DNA from: Straminergon stramineum
Lineage: Eukaryota > Streptophyta > Bryopsida > Hypnales > Calliergonaceae
Direction: 5' to 3'
Assembly (NCBI GenBank): GCA_963920665.1
Contig: OY987264.1
Location: forward strand, 22,052,906-22,116,905
Length of the DNA stretch: 64,000 nucleotides
The notes below the pieces were generated by a model, which was not told where the DNA came from, did no database searches, and saw nothing but the letters and a program-made list of their open reading frames with translations. The stretch's first letter is position 1; every line of letters begins with the position of its first letter. The position numbers were made by a program, and so were the translations under genes. Shown here in pieces: positions 11,531 to 24,060 of this stretch.

Positions 11531-14500
11531 ATGGACATATCAAGCTACAATTGCAACGGGAACGACGGCGACGGCGACGTGAAAATGGAGCACAAGCATT
11601 TGGAAAGTCCTGCGGTCGTCATGGACGCCGCGGAAATTGCTACAGGAGGAGGGGGAGGAGGAGGCCGTTTGGAGTACTGGACTCCCACAGGAAAAAACGT
11701 GAATGCACTGTGCGGCTCCATCATCTACGGCGACGACATGCTGCTTCCGAAAGTGGACTCGCTTCACGGCGATGTCCGAAGCTGCTGGCGCGATCTCACG
11801 GGCGCCAGCCGCACGAGCTCCGGGACGAAACCTTTCGGTCATGGCTGCAGTCAGGGACAACAGCAAGCGCGAGCAACGGTTGAGCAGAAAGAGTATCATG
11901 ACCGGGTGCTTAAAGTTGGTGGAGACGGTGAAGAGGCGGCTCATGGCGGGTATGCTGTTAATGCCAATGGATTTTTAATTTTTCTGATATTTTCTTCCTT
12001 TATACATTGAGATTGTTTCAGAAGTTCCTTGGATTACTGACTTTCTTGCAAAGATGAGAAGGCTTAGTTTCGAACAACAGCGTTCGTGATTTTCTGCTCA
12101 GCATCAATTTTGAAAGTTTTTCCAACGTTTCTCATATTCATCTAAAAGGTTACAGCTCAAGTATACAGGATGTTGGAAAAAAAGAAGACGAAAACGTGAA
12201 CTAGTTAGCAAAATTGCAGTCCAGAAAACTTGCATCCGGAATTTTTCACCGTTAGTAGGAATGCGAGATAGTTCCAAGTTCATCTGCGACTTTAGTTAGC
12301 TGTGGTAGAACTTAATTCTCTTTTCGAGACTTTTAAATTGCAACTGCTGTGATGTGAGTTTACTTGTGACTGAGGATTTCTATTCCGATGTCATGAAATC
12401 TTTCGTTTGGGTGGAGGATTTTAGTTTCTTCCCTGGAAAATGGGAGATTCTCGTTATCATGACCTTTAGGCGAGTTTCTGATTACCTTATAGTGCGCTCT
12501 TTTTCGATTCTGTCTCGAAGGACTGTTCTGAAGCTGTAAGTACACGTTCAACGCTTGAAAAGTATCAAAAATTGTGAAAATTGCTGTCGAGTTAGCAACC
12601 AAAGATCTGGAATATTCCGATTTCCGTAATGTAGATTTTAGCGTAGAGTGTACTTGATCCTTAATCTGTTGAATGGAAATTTAGTTTGAAAATAAATTTT
12701 TCTTTACCTCGTTTGATATGACGCCAGTGTACGCATTCGTTAGTAACATTCTTCTTCGTGAACTAGAATTACAATAACAAAGGTGATTATTAGGCGATTA
12801 TTTTCTTAAGTTTAGCATATATGGCTGGGGATTATTGACGTGGTTTAAGGTTGTGGTAGGTGGGAGGAGGCAGCAACATCCGAGGGCGAAGAGATTCATC
12901 ATGGTCAATATAACGTTCGAAAAGAGGATCTCAGAATTAATCCTTGTCAGGGGGATCGCACTATTGACCATCGGCTGCAAAGTGGTCGACATCTTGAAGT
13001 TTTGGGAATCGACATACGACGCAGGAGTCGCCAAGACATTAATGAGTTGGATGTTGATTTAGAGAGGAGCAAAGGGAACCGAGATCACGTCACTTATGGA
13101 GAGTGCCAGAAAAATCAATCTGCGGATCGTGGAGTTACATCGGTCGATGGGTGTGGAGAATTTCTTTCATCAGGTTTCAACGACTTACTCATAAGACTAG
13201 TAAGACATGTCCACATCCTGAATTTCGTTCGTTGACCGAGTTTCAACTGCCTTACAAGTTTAGGGCAATATTCAGATGCAAATGCAAACCTTCAAACAAA
13301 TCATGACCGATACCATCCTAATAAGTTAAAGCTTGGGCAAGAACAATTATCATGCTAACTAAGCTGACTACACTTTCTCCTGCAAGTGCTGTGGAGTTCA
13401 CTGGAATTTATATCATGTTTTATACTTTCGTATAACTTTTAGACGTATTATTTTCTAGTGTTTCAAGGACTAAATCGTCTACGACTTTTAACTGATCCTT
13501 ATTTATTAAAATAAATTAGAAATGATACTTCTGATCCAAAAAGCGAAATAACTAACCAACAGGCCTTTGGCCCCACAGTAATTGCATAGAAAATTGTAGA
13601 TTATGCAAAACTTTGTCTCGTAGCTTTTTTTGGTTGTGAGAGGATAATGGACCATATGGCTGAGTAGTCAATGTGAGCCAAAAAGTACACTCTTGGACGT
13701 TTTTCGATTTTACATTGACATGAAGTATCCAAGCGTCATTCTCACCTTGTTTAGTGCAGGCAAAGACGGAAAGCTTGCATTCACATGTGCTGCCTGTGGC
13801 TGCCATAGAAATTTCCACCAACGCATTGTACTATTCGAGGGGGAGGAGCAAGAACTCGCGATTCAAGCAAAACGAGAGAACGAAGAGGGAGGTGGCAATT
13901 ACTACACGACTATCTGTGACATTGACCGCGTTGCTCACGAGCTTATGGCCGCAGCCAATGGAGCTATCGCCCTTGCGCAAGAATCACTCTGTTATAATGA
14001 AGGAAGAGGGCGGGAATTTTCGATTGAGGAGCAGCACATCATAGCCAAAATCTCGCTTGAGAATCTGGACCACATTGCCAAGGTTGTATAATTATATCCC
14101 CTCTTCGTTCGTTCTGCTGCCAACTTTTGGCATAGCAAGAGTCTCCTCCTGATTCCGGACCCGTAATCATGATCGTCACTACAAGTGTTCCAATGGGCTT
14201 GACTTTCTTCAAGTGATGACCAACCAACATACAAAACTTTTCTCCTTTTGATGCACATGCAGGTGATCAATTCCACCACCGAGTGTCTCACGCTTCTGCG
14301 AAAGCCATCCATGTTTCGGAAAGACAGCAAATCAGAGTGTCCTCATCATGAAGGGCCCTCTTCCTCAGATGCGAGCCCTGTCATCACCGTGGAGAAACGA
14401 GCAATACAGTCGTTACTGACTCCTCCTTCGCCAGCACGCCCGTTTGGTGCCATTGCTGACCAGCCCTTGAAAAACTCAATCACCCTATATTCAGATGCTT

Positions 14501-14917
14501 GTGCGATGCACACCGGTGGTAGTGCTCCGAGGAAACCATTCGAGCGGCCCACCACTCAGAAAATGAAAAGAACAAGGACACGGATAAGCTTGGAGCAGCG
14601 GGAGAAACTGAATGCATTTGCAGAGAAAGCGGGATGGACTGTAGTTGGTCAACGCAAAGAGACCATCGATGCAGCATGCCAATACATAGGTAATGCAGTC
14701 CTTCCCTCATGTTGTCCAGTCCAGTAACTCCAGTCCATTTTTTTTCTCGTAGTGTACCATAGTACGAACTTCTCTTTCTATTGTGATATTCCTTTTGCTT
14801 CCAACCCCGAAACTCTTCTCTGCAGGCATTGAGCCCAAGACTTTAAAATATTGGATCCACAACAGCAAGCAGAAGTGGAAGAGGCAACCCAGCCAATCTG
14901 ACGACACAAGCAAATAA
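11531..14917 (+). CDS. Zinc-finger homeodomain (ZF-HD/ZHD) transcription factor
   Basis: Five exons, 11531-11949, 12860-13173, 13760-14082, 14263-14689 and 14826-14917, are GT-AG and phase-consistent and give 524 residues. The N-terminal ~218 residues are low-complexity (Gly run near residue 45). The ZF-HD dimerisation finger spans about residues 219-264: YGECQKNQ, then VDGCGEF in exon 2, and TCAACGCHRNFH in exon 3, so an intron cuts the finger. The homeodomain (about 454-513) starts KRTRTRISLEQREKLNAFAE and ends in recognition helix LKYWIHNSKQKWKR across the exon 4/5 border. Family role: plant-specific nuclear DNA-binding factors acting as dimers in development and stress. Odd points: the usual NHA histidine of the finger is Gln (NQS), the protein is longer than most ZHDs, and angiosperm ZHD genes are largely intronless. 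Least certain border: the exon 2 acceptor at 12859, chosen by phase. Confidence 0.88.
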
Positions 14918-15329
14918 GAAAAAGGCCCCGAACTTGTCTACTGCGATGATCACGTTTTGCATGGTTCGAGAACATGAATACCCTTACTGTTGCAAACAAC
15001 GGCACTCTTTCAATTTTCCCTTTCTATTTTGTACTTCTGCAATAATTAAGACTTCTTTCTGAAAAAGCAAATATGACCATAAAAATACGCATCCCCGCCT
15101 ATGTGATCGCTAAAATTAATCTGTCATTTCTTTAGGAAACAGACGATGTGCCCTCGGCCCACTTTCTTCCATTCCCAGCTTAACACTCTTCACAGGATAT
15201 ACCTTAGTTCAAATTGCAGGTTTCTTTCTAGGCACGCTAATTGAAAAATTCTGTTTTCCCCTAATCTGTTCCGGTTTCCAGGGCGTCCATGCAAAAGTCA
15301 TGGTGATCAACGCAGAGACCCATCCATCA
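14918..15329. other. Convergent ZHD-APC2 intergenic region
   Basis: Only 412 bp separate the ZHD stop (+) from the APC2 stop (-), so the two 3' UTRs must lie close together or overlap tail to tail. No separate terminator-like or RNA feature is visible. Confidence 0.6.
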
Positions 15330-18300
15330 TCACATTTGCCTTCGCCGATAAAGAGCTTCCCGAAACTCCAATTTTTCTTCTCCTACCAAGCGACCAAGAA
15401 ACCCTTGCAACTGTTGAAGGGTCTTGTCGTACGGTGGGTCGGATACAAACATCTGCGTTTTTGGAGACCACAACGAGTCAGGCTGTCTGTATTCAAAAGA
15501 ATTCGATATCACTACTCGAGTCGACTCAGTGACCTACATAACAAAGAGAAAGGGAACATCTTTCATTGTTGTGTTGCTGAGCTGCCGACGACCCCTTGCT
15601 AATTACCCAAAAATCCACGAGTGACAGGACGGTACTTACTTTGAGCATGTTGTGGATGCGATCAAGCGGCAAAGAGTCGAAGTTGGTGAGCATTCCGATT
15701 ACATAAGACTGCAAGGAACAGATAGATGGTCACATCAGCACTTTTCGCATGATGACACTTACGAAGGTAAACTATTACTTCTCCCCCCACACACACAAAG
15801 TAAGGGACGTGAACTCGCGAAATTCATTATTAACACAAAATGCAGGGAGTATAATCAAAGCTCAGAGTGAGGGAGCTCATTGCTTTGTTTCCTTGTTGAA
15901 ACTAGAAGTGCCTGAAACTAAAAATTTGCTAAGTCCATTTTTGGAATCATAAAGCCAATTATAGCCGCAACTTTCAAAGCACATTTTTACTAGTAAAAAA
16001 TGCAAGGTATTATTTCTTCTTTCTATGGTATATTTTTCTTTGCAGCTTTCTTTGTAGCTTCCTAACTCCTTCCTTTCAACTCATATAGATACAAAAGTAT
16101 CAACTAAGGAAGCTAATGCTTGATTGTAGTAACTTCCAAAGCATATTTCAAATAGTTCCAAAAAGTGGGATATAGTTTCTTTTGACATTTTATTACCTTC
16201 CTTGAAGCTTCGTTAAACGATTCATTTCAACTCCTGTAGATATAAAAGGAGGCCACCTTGGCAGCTAATAATTGATTATAGTAACTTTTCCAAGACGTTC
16301 TTTCTTCGTTCAAAAGTGCAAGAAATAATCTCTTGGGACATGATGTTACCTTCCTTGATTGAAGCTCCATAAAAATTAATTTCCTAGAGATATAAAACCA
16401 CATGCTAGATAGAGAGAGCACTGCTCATGGAGATCTCTCTAGCGAACTCTTGACAACATGAGTTTGAAACTTGCCTCGTAAACGTTCATCTCCTGTTGCC
16501 ACTGGTCTTCCATAGAAGCCACAGCACTTTCCCTTTCTTCCTCACCCAGCAATGGCAGGATTGCATCCATCGAAGGAGCACCAACACCTGCCCGAGCTCC
16601 AGCAGCAGCATCCCCCATGGTCTCCACAATGCTGTACACTGTATCTCCGTCTTTGATCTTATGCGACTCCACAAGAACTCCCTGAGAGATGCGATTAGTA
16701 TCCAATTAAACGGCGTTTGCCACACGACAACAGAGCCAAGGGGCCAACACTAAAATCCACATGGCACGAATAACAAAGAAAAGTTCTTTACTTTTTCCCT
16801 ATTTCATGGACTTCTTAAAAAGAGCTCCTGGAAGAAAAGCGAGTGCCACTTCTTCGTTGTCATGTCATCTTTCATGTACCAACACATAGCGAGATTCAAC
16901 AGAGTTCTTTTTCCAAGCAATTTAAAATTTCTCCTCCAGTGAAGACAACGAAACCACTGCAGTAGTGGGAACTACGCCTCAGTAACCAGTGGAGTTCACC
17001 CCCACTTGGTGGAATTCGGCACATTGATGAAACTCAATGGTTCTCTCGCTAGTTATCTCAGGCGTGTTTACTATGACGTAGCCATATTTGGATAGAAATC
17101 CTTATTCCTCTACATATTTTTATTTCCTCAATTTTGATGATTTGATCTATTATTTAATGACTACCATTCATCATTTGGTAACAAATGAATGGTATTTTTA
17201 ACCAAAACAGAAATTCATTTAAAAGCCCTCTAAAAATTTCGCCAGAACATTAGCACTAGCCTCGACCTTCCTTGAATATGTGTACCTGATTCACCCAAAG
17301 CATAATTCGTCTCCGCAGTGTAGCTACGGACAGGCCTACTGCTTCTGCCAATTCTGTGGCTGTCCACCTGCAATTTAAGCACGCAAGAAAGAGACCATGT
17401 AGGTACAAACACTTAGCAATCAGGACATCAGACAGGGAATAAGCGATCAATCCAACTAGAGGTAGTACTTTGGGTACATGAGCATTGGGCAAAACTGAGA
17501 TACGCAATAAATCAAGACAGTTGATACCATACAGGACCCGAAGGAAACTCAACAATCTATACGGGTACTTCCCTCTAAGCTCAATATTTCTGAAGACTCG
17601 TTCAGTAGAAGACCCCTGACACCCCACTTCAAGGTGGATTTTAAAGATCTTCATAAATCACAAACCCTGTAGTGCGAATGTTTCAAAGACTCGTTCAAAT
17701 GAAGAACAATGATCCCGGGTTTAAGGTGCTTTCTGAAGATCCTCATAAATCAAAACCCTATAGAGCGAAGTGAACAGAGTTTGAGATACGGTCACACAGG
17801 AAGTCCTGCTGAGGGTCTAATGAAACAGGGGGTAGTCTAGGGAGTAGCCTAGGAGGTGGTCTCGTTGACCTTTGGATTTTATAAACACACTAGGGTCCTC
17901 CCTCGTTCGGATATAACTTCTGTCACCTTCAATACGCTATGGAGCGCCGTGTCTGCACGGACGGGTTCTCTATACTACTCTACTAAAATGCGTAATAAAA
18001 TTAAGATCATAACCCAAATATAATGCCCAGTGGACAAGGATGAGTGAATGTAAGAGTGGAGTGCACCTTGTCTGGTCCTCAAAGTGCATGATTATAGCTG
18101 CATGCATAGGTGACACCACAAATTGCGCTGACCGATCCTCAAATTGCAGCTCCAACTGAGCAGTGTGAATAATGACAGATGCAGGAAAACACAAGATTAT
18201 TCGTGAGATTCAAGAACTGGATTAATTCACAGCTGTTCTTTCTCTGTTAAGGTCAGTGGTCACTTTCAAGCGCAGTTTCAGCAACCAATGGTCAACTAGA

Positions 18301-21300
18301 GGCATGTTTTATTTGAGATATATATCTAGCACAAGAGCAATGTGTAATAATTTGAAGTTAGTAACATGATCAATTCTCACGTGATCATTTACAGATGATC
18401 TGAAATAGTGAACTGAAAATGATTCTTACCTTGACAGTGCCAAGATTCTTTCTCCATTGAAGTTTTCTGGGTGCTTTGACTGTATGGAAGCGTTGAGCAT
18501 ACTCTCCCAAGAGCTCTTCGACCACTGCAGGCACTTTCAATGTCTCTACCTGCACAGCAGACCAACTGTGGGTATATAATTCCACTTCAAACTTAACCAG
18601 ATTCAAGAGCAGCCATAGATAGGATTCTCAGAAAGCCTAATTAATAACAATGTTTCATTTACAGTGGAGCAGCACAGAGCGACGAGAATTTCAAATATCT
18701 ATTGCATGCTTTGAAAAATAGAAGCAAAACTCGAGGTACAAAGACACTACCTGAAATGGAGGCCAAAAAAGAGAGGAAATGATTGTGGCCTCCAGGACAT
18801 CAAGGGGTAGCTTTTTGTCTACACCCACATTTGCGATCTCACCATTCTGAGACCCCAGACTCTGCGTAAAGGTAGCCGGTGAATGAGAATCGGTCAGACC
18901 AACAGTAGCTGGTGGCGTGCAGTATCCTGCATCATCTGCCTCCGATACACGGTCCAAGCCATGACGACTTTGCTCGGCAGCCGCTGCAGCTTTTATATTG
19001 GTGTTGATACGCTTTGAGTCTGCCAGATCCTTGAGCATGATCTCACACCCATGCATGTTGTTCTCGCCAAACCGCAGCTGCATTGACGAAACCAAATTCA
19101 AGTATGTAACTCCATAGCAGAAAAGGCATACCTACTTGACTTGAAAAGGCACCAGACGTACCGAAATTCAGGTGATATAATCTTCGAATATGACCATTCT
19201 TTTCTATTTGTTTTCTGGAATATTATTTCTGTATATTTCAGCACACGTCTTTTTGACACACTTCGAAATGTATTCTGATAGAATCTTCATCCGATAATTA
19301 ATCAAGTCCGAATTACAAGTAAAATTTGGAAGGGAACTTTACATCGACGTTGCTAGTACGGAAGATGACAAACTTTGAAACCTAAGGTTCATACCTTCAG
19401 CAACTCCAGTGTGCGAATATCACGATCTGTGTCATAATCGGACTTGTTCAGCAGTTTTTCAGCTAACATTACTCGGTACTCGTTCACAAACAGCTCCTTT
19501 GATCCATATATTCCGACGAGCATGCTAATAATGTCCATCAATCGCCGACTTTTGCTTGTCCTAGACGGGTCCGCTTCTACAGGATCTGGCTCCCACCTGC
19601 CAGTATACAAATTCATTAGTGTCAGCAACCACACAATCTTACTCATCCATGCTCACGACCAACCAAGTGACTCGTGGAAATCACCATGTAAAACTTCGTC
19701 AGCTGCCTCCATATGAAAGAGAAAATAACAATTATGAGAAACCAGTCTAAGTCAAAACTTGGGCAACTGACGCGAATATATTCGAATTTTGCTCCAAGAC
19801 TTTTGGACTAAACATACCAAAAGATCATGACAAAGGGATATGAGAAATACCAGAACTTTGTCAAATTCACGAAATGTTTTGCAATATTTACCTCTCTGCA
19901 GCAGCCCAAGCTTCATCCCCATCTAATTCTGCATCATCGTCACTGTCGACATTCTCAAGGGAAGCCACACCCCGACTAAGCTCTTCAAATAAGCTCTCAC
20001 CTACGCCGCCCAGCCCCGCAACCCCACCCGCCCCTGTGTCATCAGTCAGCATTGTCACAATACACCGGATTGTGTCCTTGCGACCTCGAAGGTATTCCTT
20101 GATGGGCTCGCCAACTGCCTCAAGGACAACCCCTGTTGGATCCATAATTCTCAAGGCTTTAATAGTTGAAACATACTGGAGTAGAATATCTGTGGTTGCA
20201 GCTCCTGCTGTCAGCAATCTCTGTCGGAGTGCGGTACGGAAAGAATCGACAAGCTTTGCATGATGCCTGGTGTTTGTCAAGCATTGACGCAGATCCTCAA
20301 TTGCTGGTAAGCTGACAGCAACGAAGCCCATCATCTCACATCAGAATACTTGTAGAAAAGAGTGTCGACCCTCAAACTGACTGAAAATTAGAAGCAGATT
20401 CACAGCTAGAATTCCCAATTCATAAATCGAAGCGACGTCGAATATGCACTTCTGAAGCCAGGTGTTGAAACCGGACCTAGGACTTGTTACACAAACCAAC
20501 CCGCATAAATCCCCAGAAATAGTCAGGAGAAAAAGTTACCTTTCAGGATAGTCAACAATGATGTCAAATAACTCACTAATGCGCATATCGCCAAGAGTCT
20601 CGTAAGCAAAAAAATGGAGCCGTAAACGCCATCTAACCACTCCTTCCTTAACTATTTCATCAGCCCCAGTGGCAGATAATGATATTGACGCTAAAGGGGA
20701 AGGAAAGGTCAGAGAAGAACTCTTCGAGGATGGAGCACCTGAAGACGCCAGAATAACACAGAGGAAGCGGAGTGGAACAGCCTGTAGAATGGAAGAGCAT
20801 AATTAATCAATCTGACGTCATCCACCACAACATAAGCAACGTAATGTAAAAGTCAATCGTGAAGACCGAGGCGCTGGAAAGGTTGGACTGGAGCGATACC
20901 CGGAAAACGCTAGTAAACCAAACACTTCACATAAAGGGCATATGAAAACGAAGCCGTCTGACACACAAGATGATGTAACAAAACTATTCTGGAAATTAAA
21001 TCACTCGTAATCTCCACTTCACATATACCCAAGTACCGAAATTGCAGATTAGAACACCCACACTCCAAAGCCACACAGGAGTCAATTAGACACAAAAAAA
21101 GTACATAACCGCACAGTTTGCAAGAAAACCGAACCTCTATCCAGGACCGTATGGATCCCAGAACTGGTTTCTCGTAGCGTTTATTTGTAATAGCATGAAT
21201 TTTAGCCTGCAAATCAAAAACAAATACTTGCAATCAATGAATGTTTTCGTCTAGTGTTATTCAATACATCAGCCCTGAAGCATCAACAAGTACTCAGAAA

Positions 21301-24060
21301 TATCGACGGTTTAAGAAATCAACATTATGGTGAATATCTAAGTTCACTAAGACGTCAAACAGAATAACAACCTACGGTTTGAGAGGAAGCGGCTCAGTAA
21401 TAGCCAGGAAAACCAAAAAATTAGTAAGATATGAAACGAGCCAAATAACTCCAATGCACACCATATTGAGAACTGTAGGAGGTCGACTTAGAAAAATCTT
21501 TAAATAAAATTCCAGAGCAACAAGTCTCACCTTCAGAAGGGAATATATAGCAGAAGCGTATCCCTCTTCACTCAGGGCTGCAAAGCCAATGTGACGCAGA
21601 TTGCTAATAACAGAACCAACTCCACTGACCCACTCTTCACCAACCACAGCTGCAACCTCCTTCACTGTCGCCGCCCCAGTGCCTGATTTGAGATCACTGA
21701 CTACCGCAAAGTCAACTCCTTCCATGTCTCGTGCTTCGTCTGTGTCATCCATAGGTTTAGCTTCCTGATTCTCAGACGGATTGTCATTGATTTCCATGTC
21801 ATCTGCGTCAGTACAACGACTGCTCCGTATACTCTCCATCTCATCATCCTCACCATTGTTCTTCTCAGGGTCTTCTGAAACACCATCTTCACTCTCCCCG
21901 CTTGCCGAACCTCTCCGACAGTTACGGTTGCGTTGCCTCACTGCTTTACTAAACTCTCCCAAACGTACCTTAAAGAAGAGATTCAATATTTCTGGAGTAC
22001 AAAAATCGGGAAGTCATATAGAATCCTGAAGGAATAATTAGCCGATAATAGCCCCAAAATCTCTACCATAGCAGTGTGTATTCAGCCACAGATTTCGTTA
22101 TACTACGGTCTCACAAATTATGATAATAATTGAGTTGAACAGTTTGATACTAGCATTCTGTATGTTAGATATTTATGATGGATAGTAAAAAGAAGAAGGA
22201 AAAAAGGCTAGTATTCAATCACCGTCAAATTTCAAATCTTGAAACCTAAAAAATCAATGTTTCTAAGAGGCTAAATGCATTCAGAGAGGGATCAGATACC
22301 TGGAAAGTATTGAGGTGCACTTGTGAGAAGTACAGCAGTGACTGCAGTGTGGTACTGAGAAAGAACGCGTTCTACTTCAAGTGCTTGCCTAGAAGTCCCC
22401 TGGTAAATGAGACGAGTAAGCATTCGAAGAGATTCCTCCTGAGATAACTTGGCGGAGCTGACTTCTGAAAGCACATGCGGAAGGGTAAACAGAACCCACT
22501 CATTCAGCTGCATCAGGTCACACAACCGCCATTAATCTTCCGCACCTAGGGCTCAGGAAAAAGTCGAGCAGACCCTTCCACAAACAATGGCAATCGAGCA
22601 AGCACGTCTCCGATCCAGGGTTACCACAACACGGAAAATTTCGTTGTGTTCTTATTTTTTTAATGCATTCCTGATTGCCTTAGATACCTTGCCTTAGATG
22701 CGATTTTTTCAATTTAGTTTTCAAGGACTTTGTATGTATATCTTTGTACTCTTCCAAAGATCGGAAAACGTTAAAAACGTTCAAATTTATGTTGAAATAG
22801 ATATCGAAAAACGATTATATTCCGTTTTCCCATAACCTTGCTCTGAAGCTTAATTAAGGCATTTCATAAACAGAAATCTTCAAAAACTAGAACTGAAAGG
22901 CAGCTGAACAAAGCGTTGCCGGATAACTATATATTCTTAGTCTCACAATTAATCGACTGAGTTTTTTTTATTGCTTTAGACTGAGTTTTTTCGATTCTGT
23001 TTTCAAAAGACTCTGCAATTAAGCTGTATGAACAACTGCAAAGGTTAAGCATGATCACCTTATTAATAAATTAGAACCAGGGAACAAGAGAATTCCGTGA
23101 CACTGGCTAAAGGTGAGACTTTAAGACGCATAAGTTAATCAGCAACAGATGATAAAAAAAAAGAGAGAATACTCAACATCACTTACCTTGCCTGAACCAT
23201 TGCCATCATCTTGCTTCAATCTGCTGTACTCATCCAAATGTTGCCACAAATTCACCACCTCATGCTGCTTAAATGCCTTCTGCGATCGTCTCAACCACAA
23301 CACAAGCACTCTTAAAAACCGCGCCACATCCCTCTAACTTCTAATTCAAATCCATGATCACCTAATCACCTGATTACTAGAAAATAGAATATTCCCGTCC
23401 TCACAGTTCTGCAATTGTGATTGAGATTCTAATCCTCATGCATTCTTATCGATTATATATATAAAGACTCTGTTCCAAAACTACACGTAGACATACAAAA
23501 GATTGAAAAACACAATTTCTCGATTGCATTTCTGATTCCAATTCTCATACATAGCGTTCTTTTAATCGATTCTCTTTGTAAAGACTCTGCTCCAACACGA
23601 CAAGTCAACATACAAAAGATTGAAAAACGTTCTAATTGTTGCTAAAATTCGAAATCGGATGTCGAGAATATTCCCTCTCCTCGTAAATAAACCTCATTAA
23701 CCCTAGACGACACCAATTACACACCAATAACTAGTGCGCATTTCGCATTTCGCATTTGCATCCAAGAAAAGACGATCAAGAGCCAGACATTGCCAAAGAC
23801 GGGATACATAATGAATCACAAACCTCCAGAGAATCGAGGAAGTAGCTGAGAACGAGAGACACGAGGCCTTGGTCGCACAGCACGCGCACGGAGCTCTGAA
23901 ACTCTTGGTCGATGATAGAGTGCGGCGACGAGCGCACGAGAGCGGAGGTGCGCACTACGAAGAGCTGCCATGCTTGTGTCACGGAAGCCAGGTTAACGAA
24001 GGCGGAGGGCGCCCCAGCCGCAGGAGCACCCGCAGTGCCAGCGGCTTCCGCCATAGCCAT
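15330..24060 (-). CDS. APC2: Anaphase-promoting complex subunit 2 (cullin-like)
   Basis: Fifteen exons on the minus strand: 24060-23824, 23333-23187, 22507-22300, 21991-21531, 21206-21135, 20781-20540, 20311-19892, 19596-19395, 19077-18751, 18549-18430, 18155-18067, 17367-17286, 16681-16475, 15708-15640 and 15452-15330; all phases agree, giving about 1001 residues. Diagnostic blocks: TIKALRIMDP and GEPIKEYLRGRKDTIRCIVTM (exon 7); WEPDPVEADP, LVGIYGSKELFVNEYRVMLA (exon 8); LRFGENNMHGCEIMLKDL (exon 9); winged-helix region LATLRRRIMLWVNQ-like in exon 12; C-terminal SDPPYDKTLQQLQGFL (exon 15). APC2 is the cullin scaffold that, with the RING protein APC11, recruits E2s to ubiquitinate cyclins and securin. 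Longer than Arabidopsis APC2 (about 865 from memory) through an Ala-rich start, an acidic stretch in exon 4 and a linker in exon 9. Exon 13 uses a GC donor. No in-frame upstream ATG precedes 24060. Confidence 0.93.
15955..16400 (-). repeat. Tandem repeat inside APC2 intron 13
   Basis: Three diverged units of roughly 140-150 bp, each containing a phrase like gatataaaagg..agctaat..ttgattatagtaactt..caaagc, follow one another in the intron between exons 13 and 14 (15709-16474). Compare 16087-16150 with 16220-16290. Confidence 0.55.
23460..23630 (-). repeat. Two-copy tandem duplication in APC2 intron 1
   Basis: A block beginning aaagactctg and containing acatacaaaagattgaaaaac occurs at about 23463-23511 and again at 23580-23629, period about 118 bp. 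Lies wholly within the first intron. Confidence 0.65.

Noticed and set aside
21964..21975. Possible early donor (aag|gtacgt) inside APC2 exon 4
   Set aside because: Using it would remove the rest of exon 4 and break the join to exon 5; the frame runs on cleanly to 21531.
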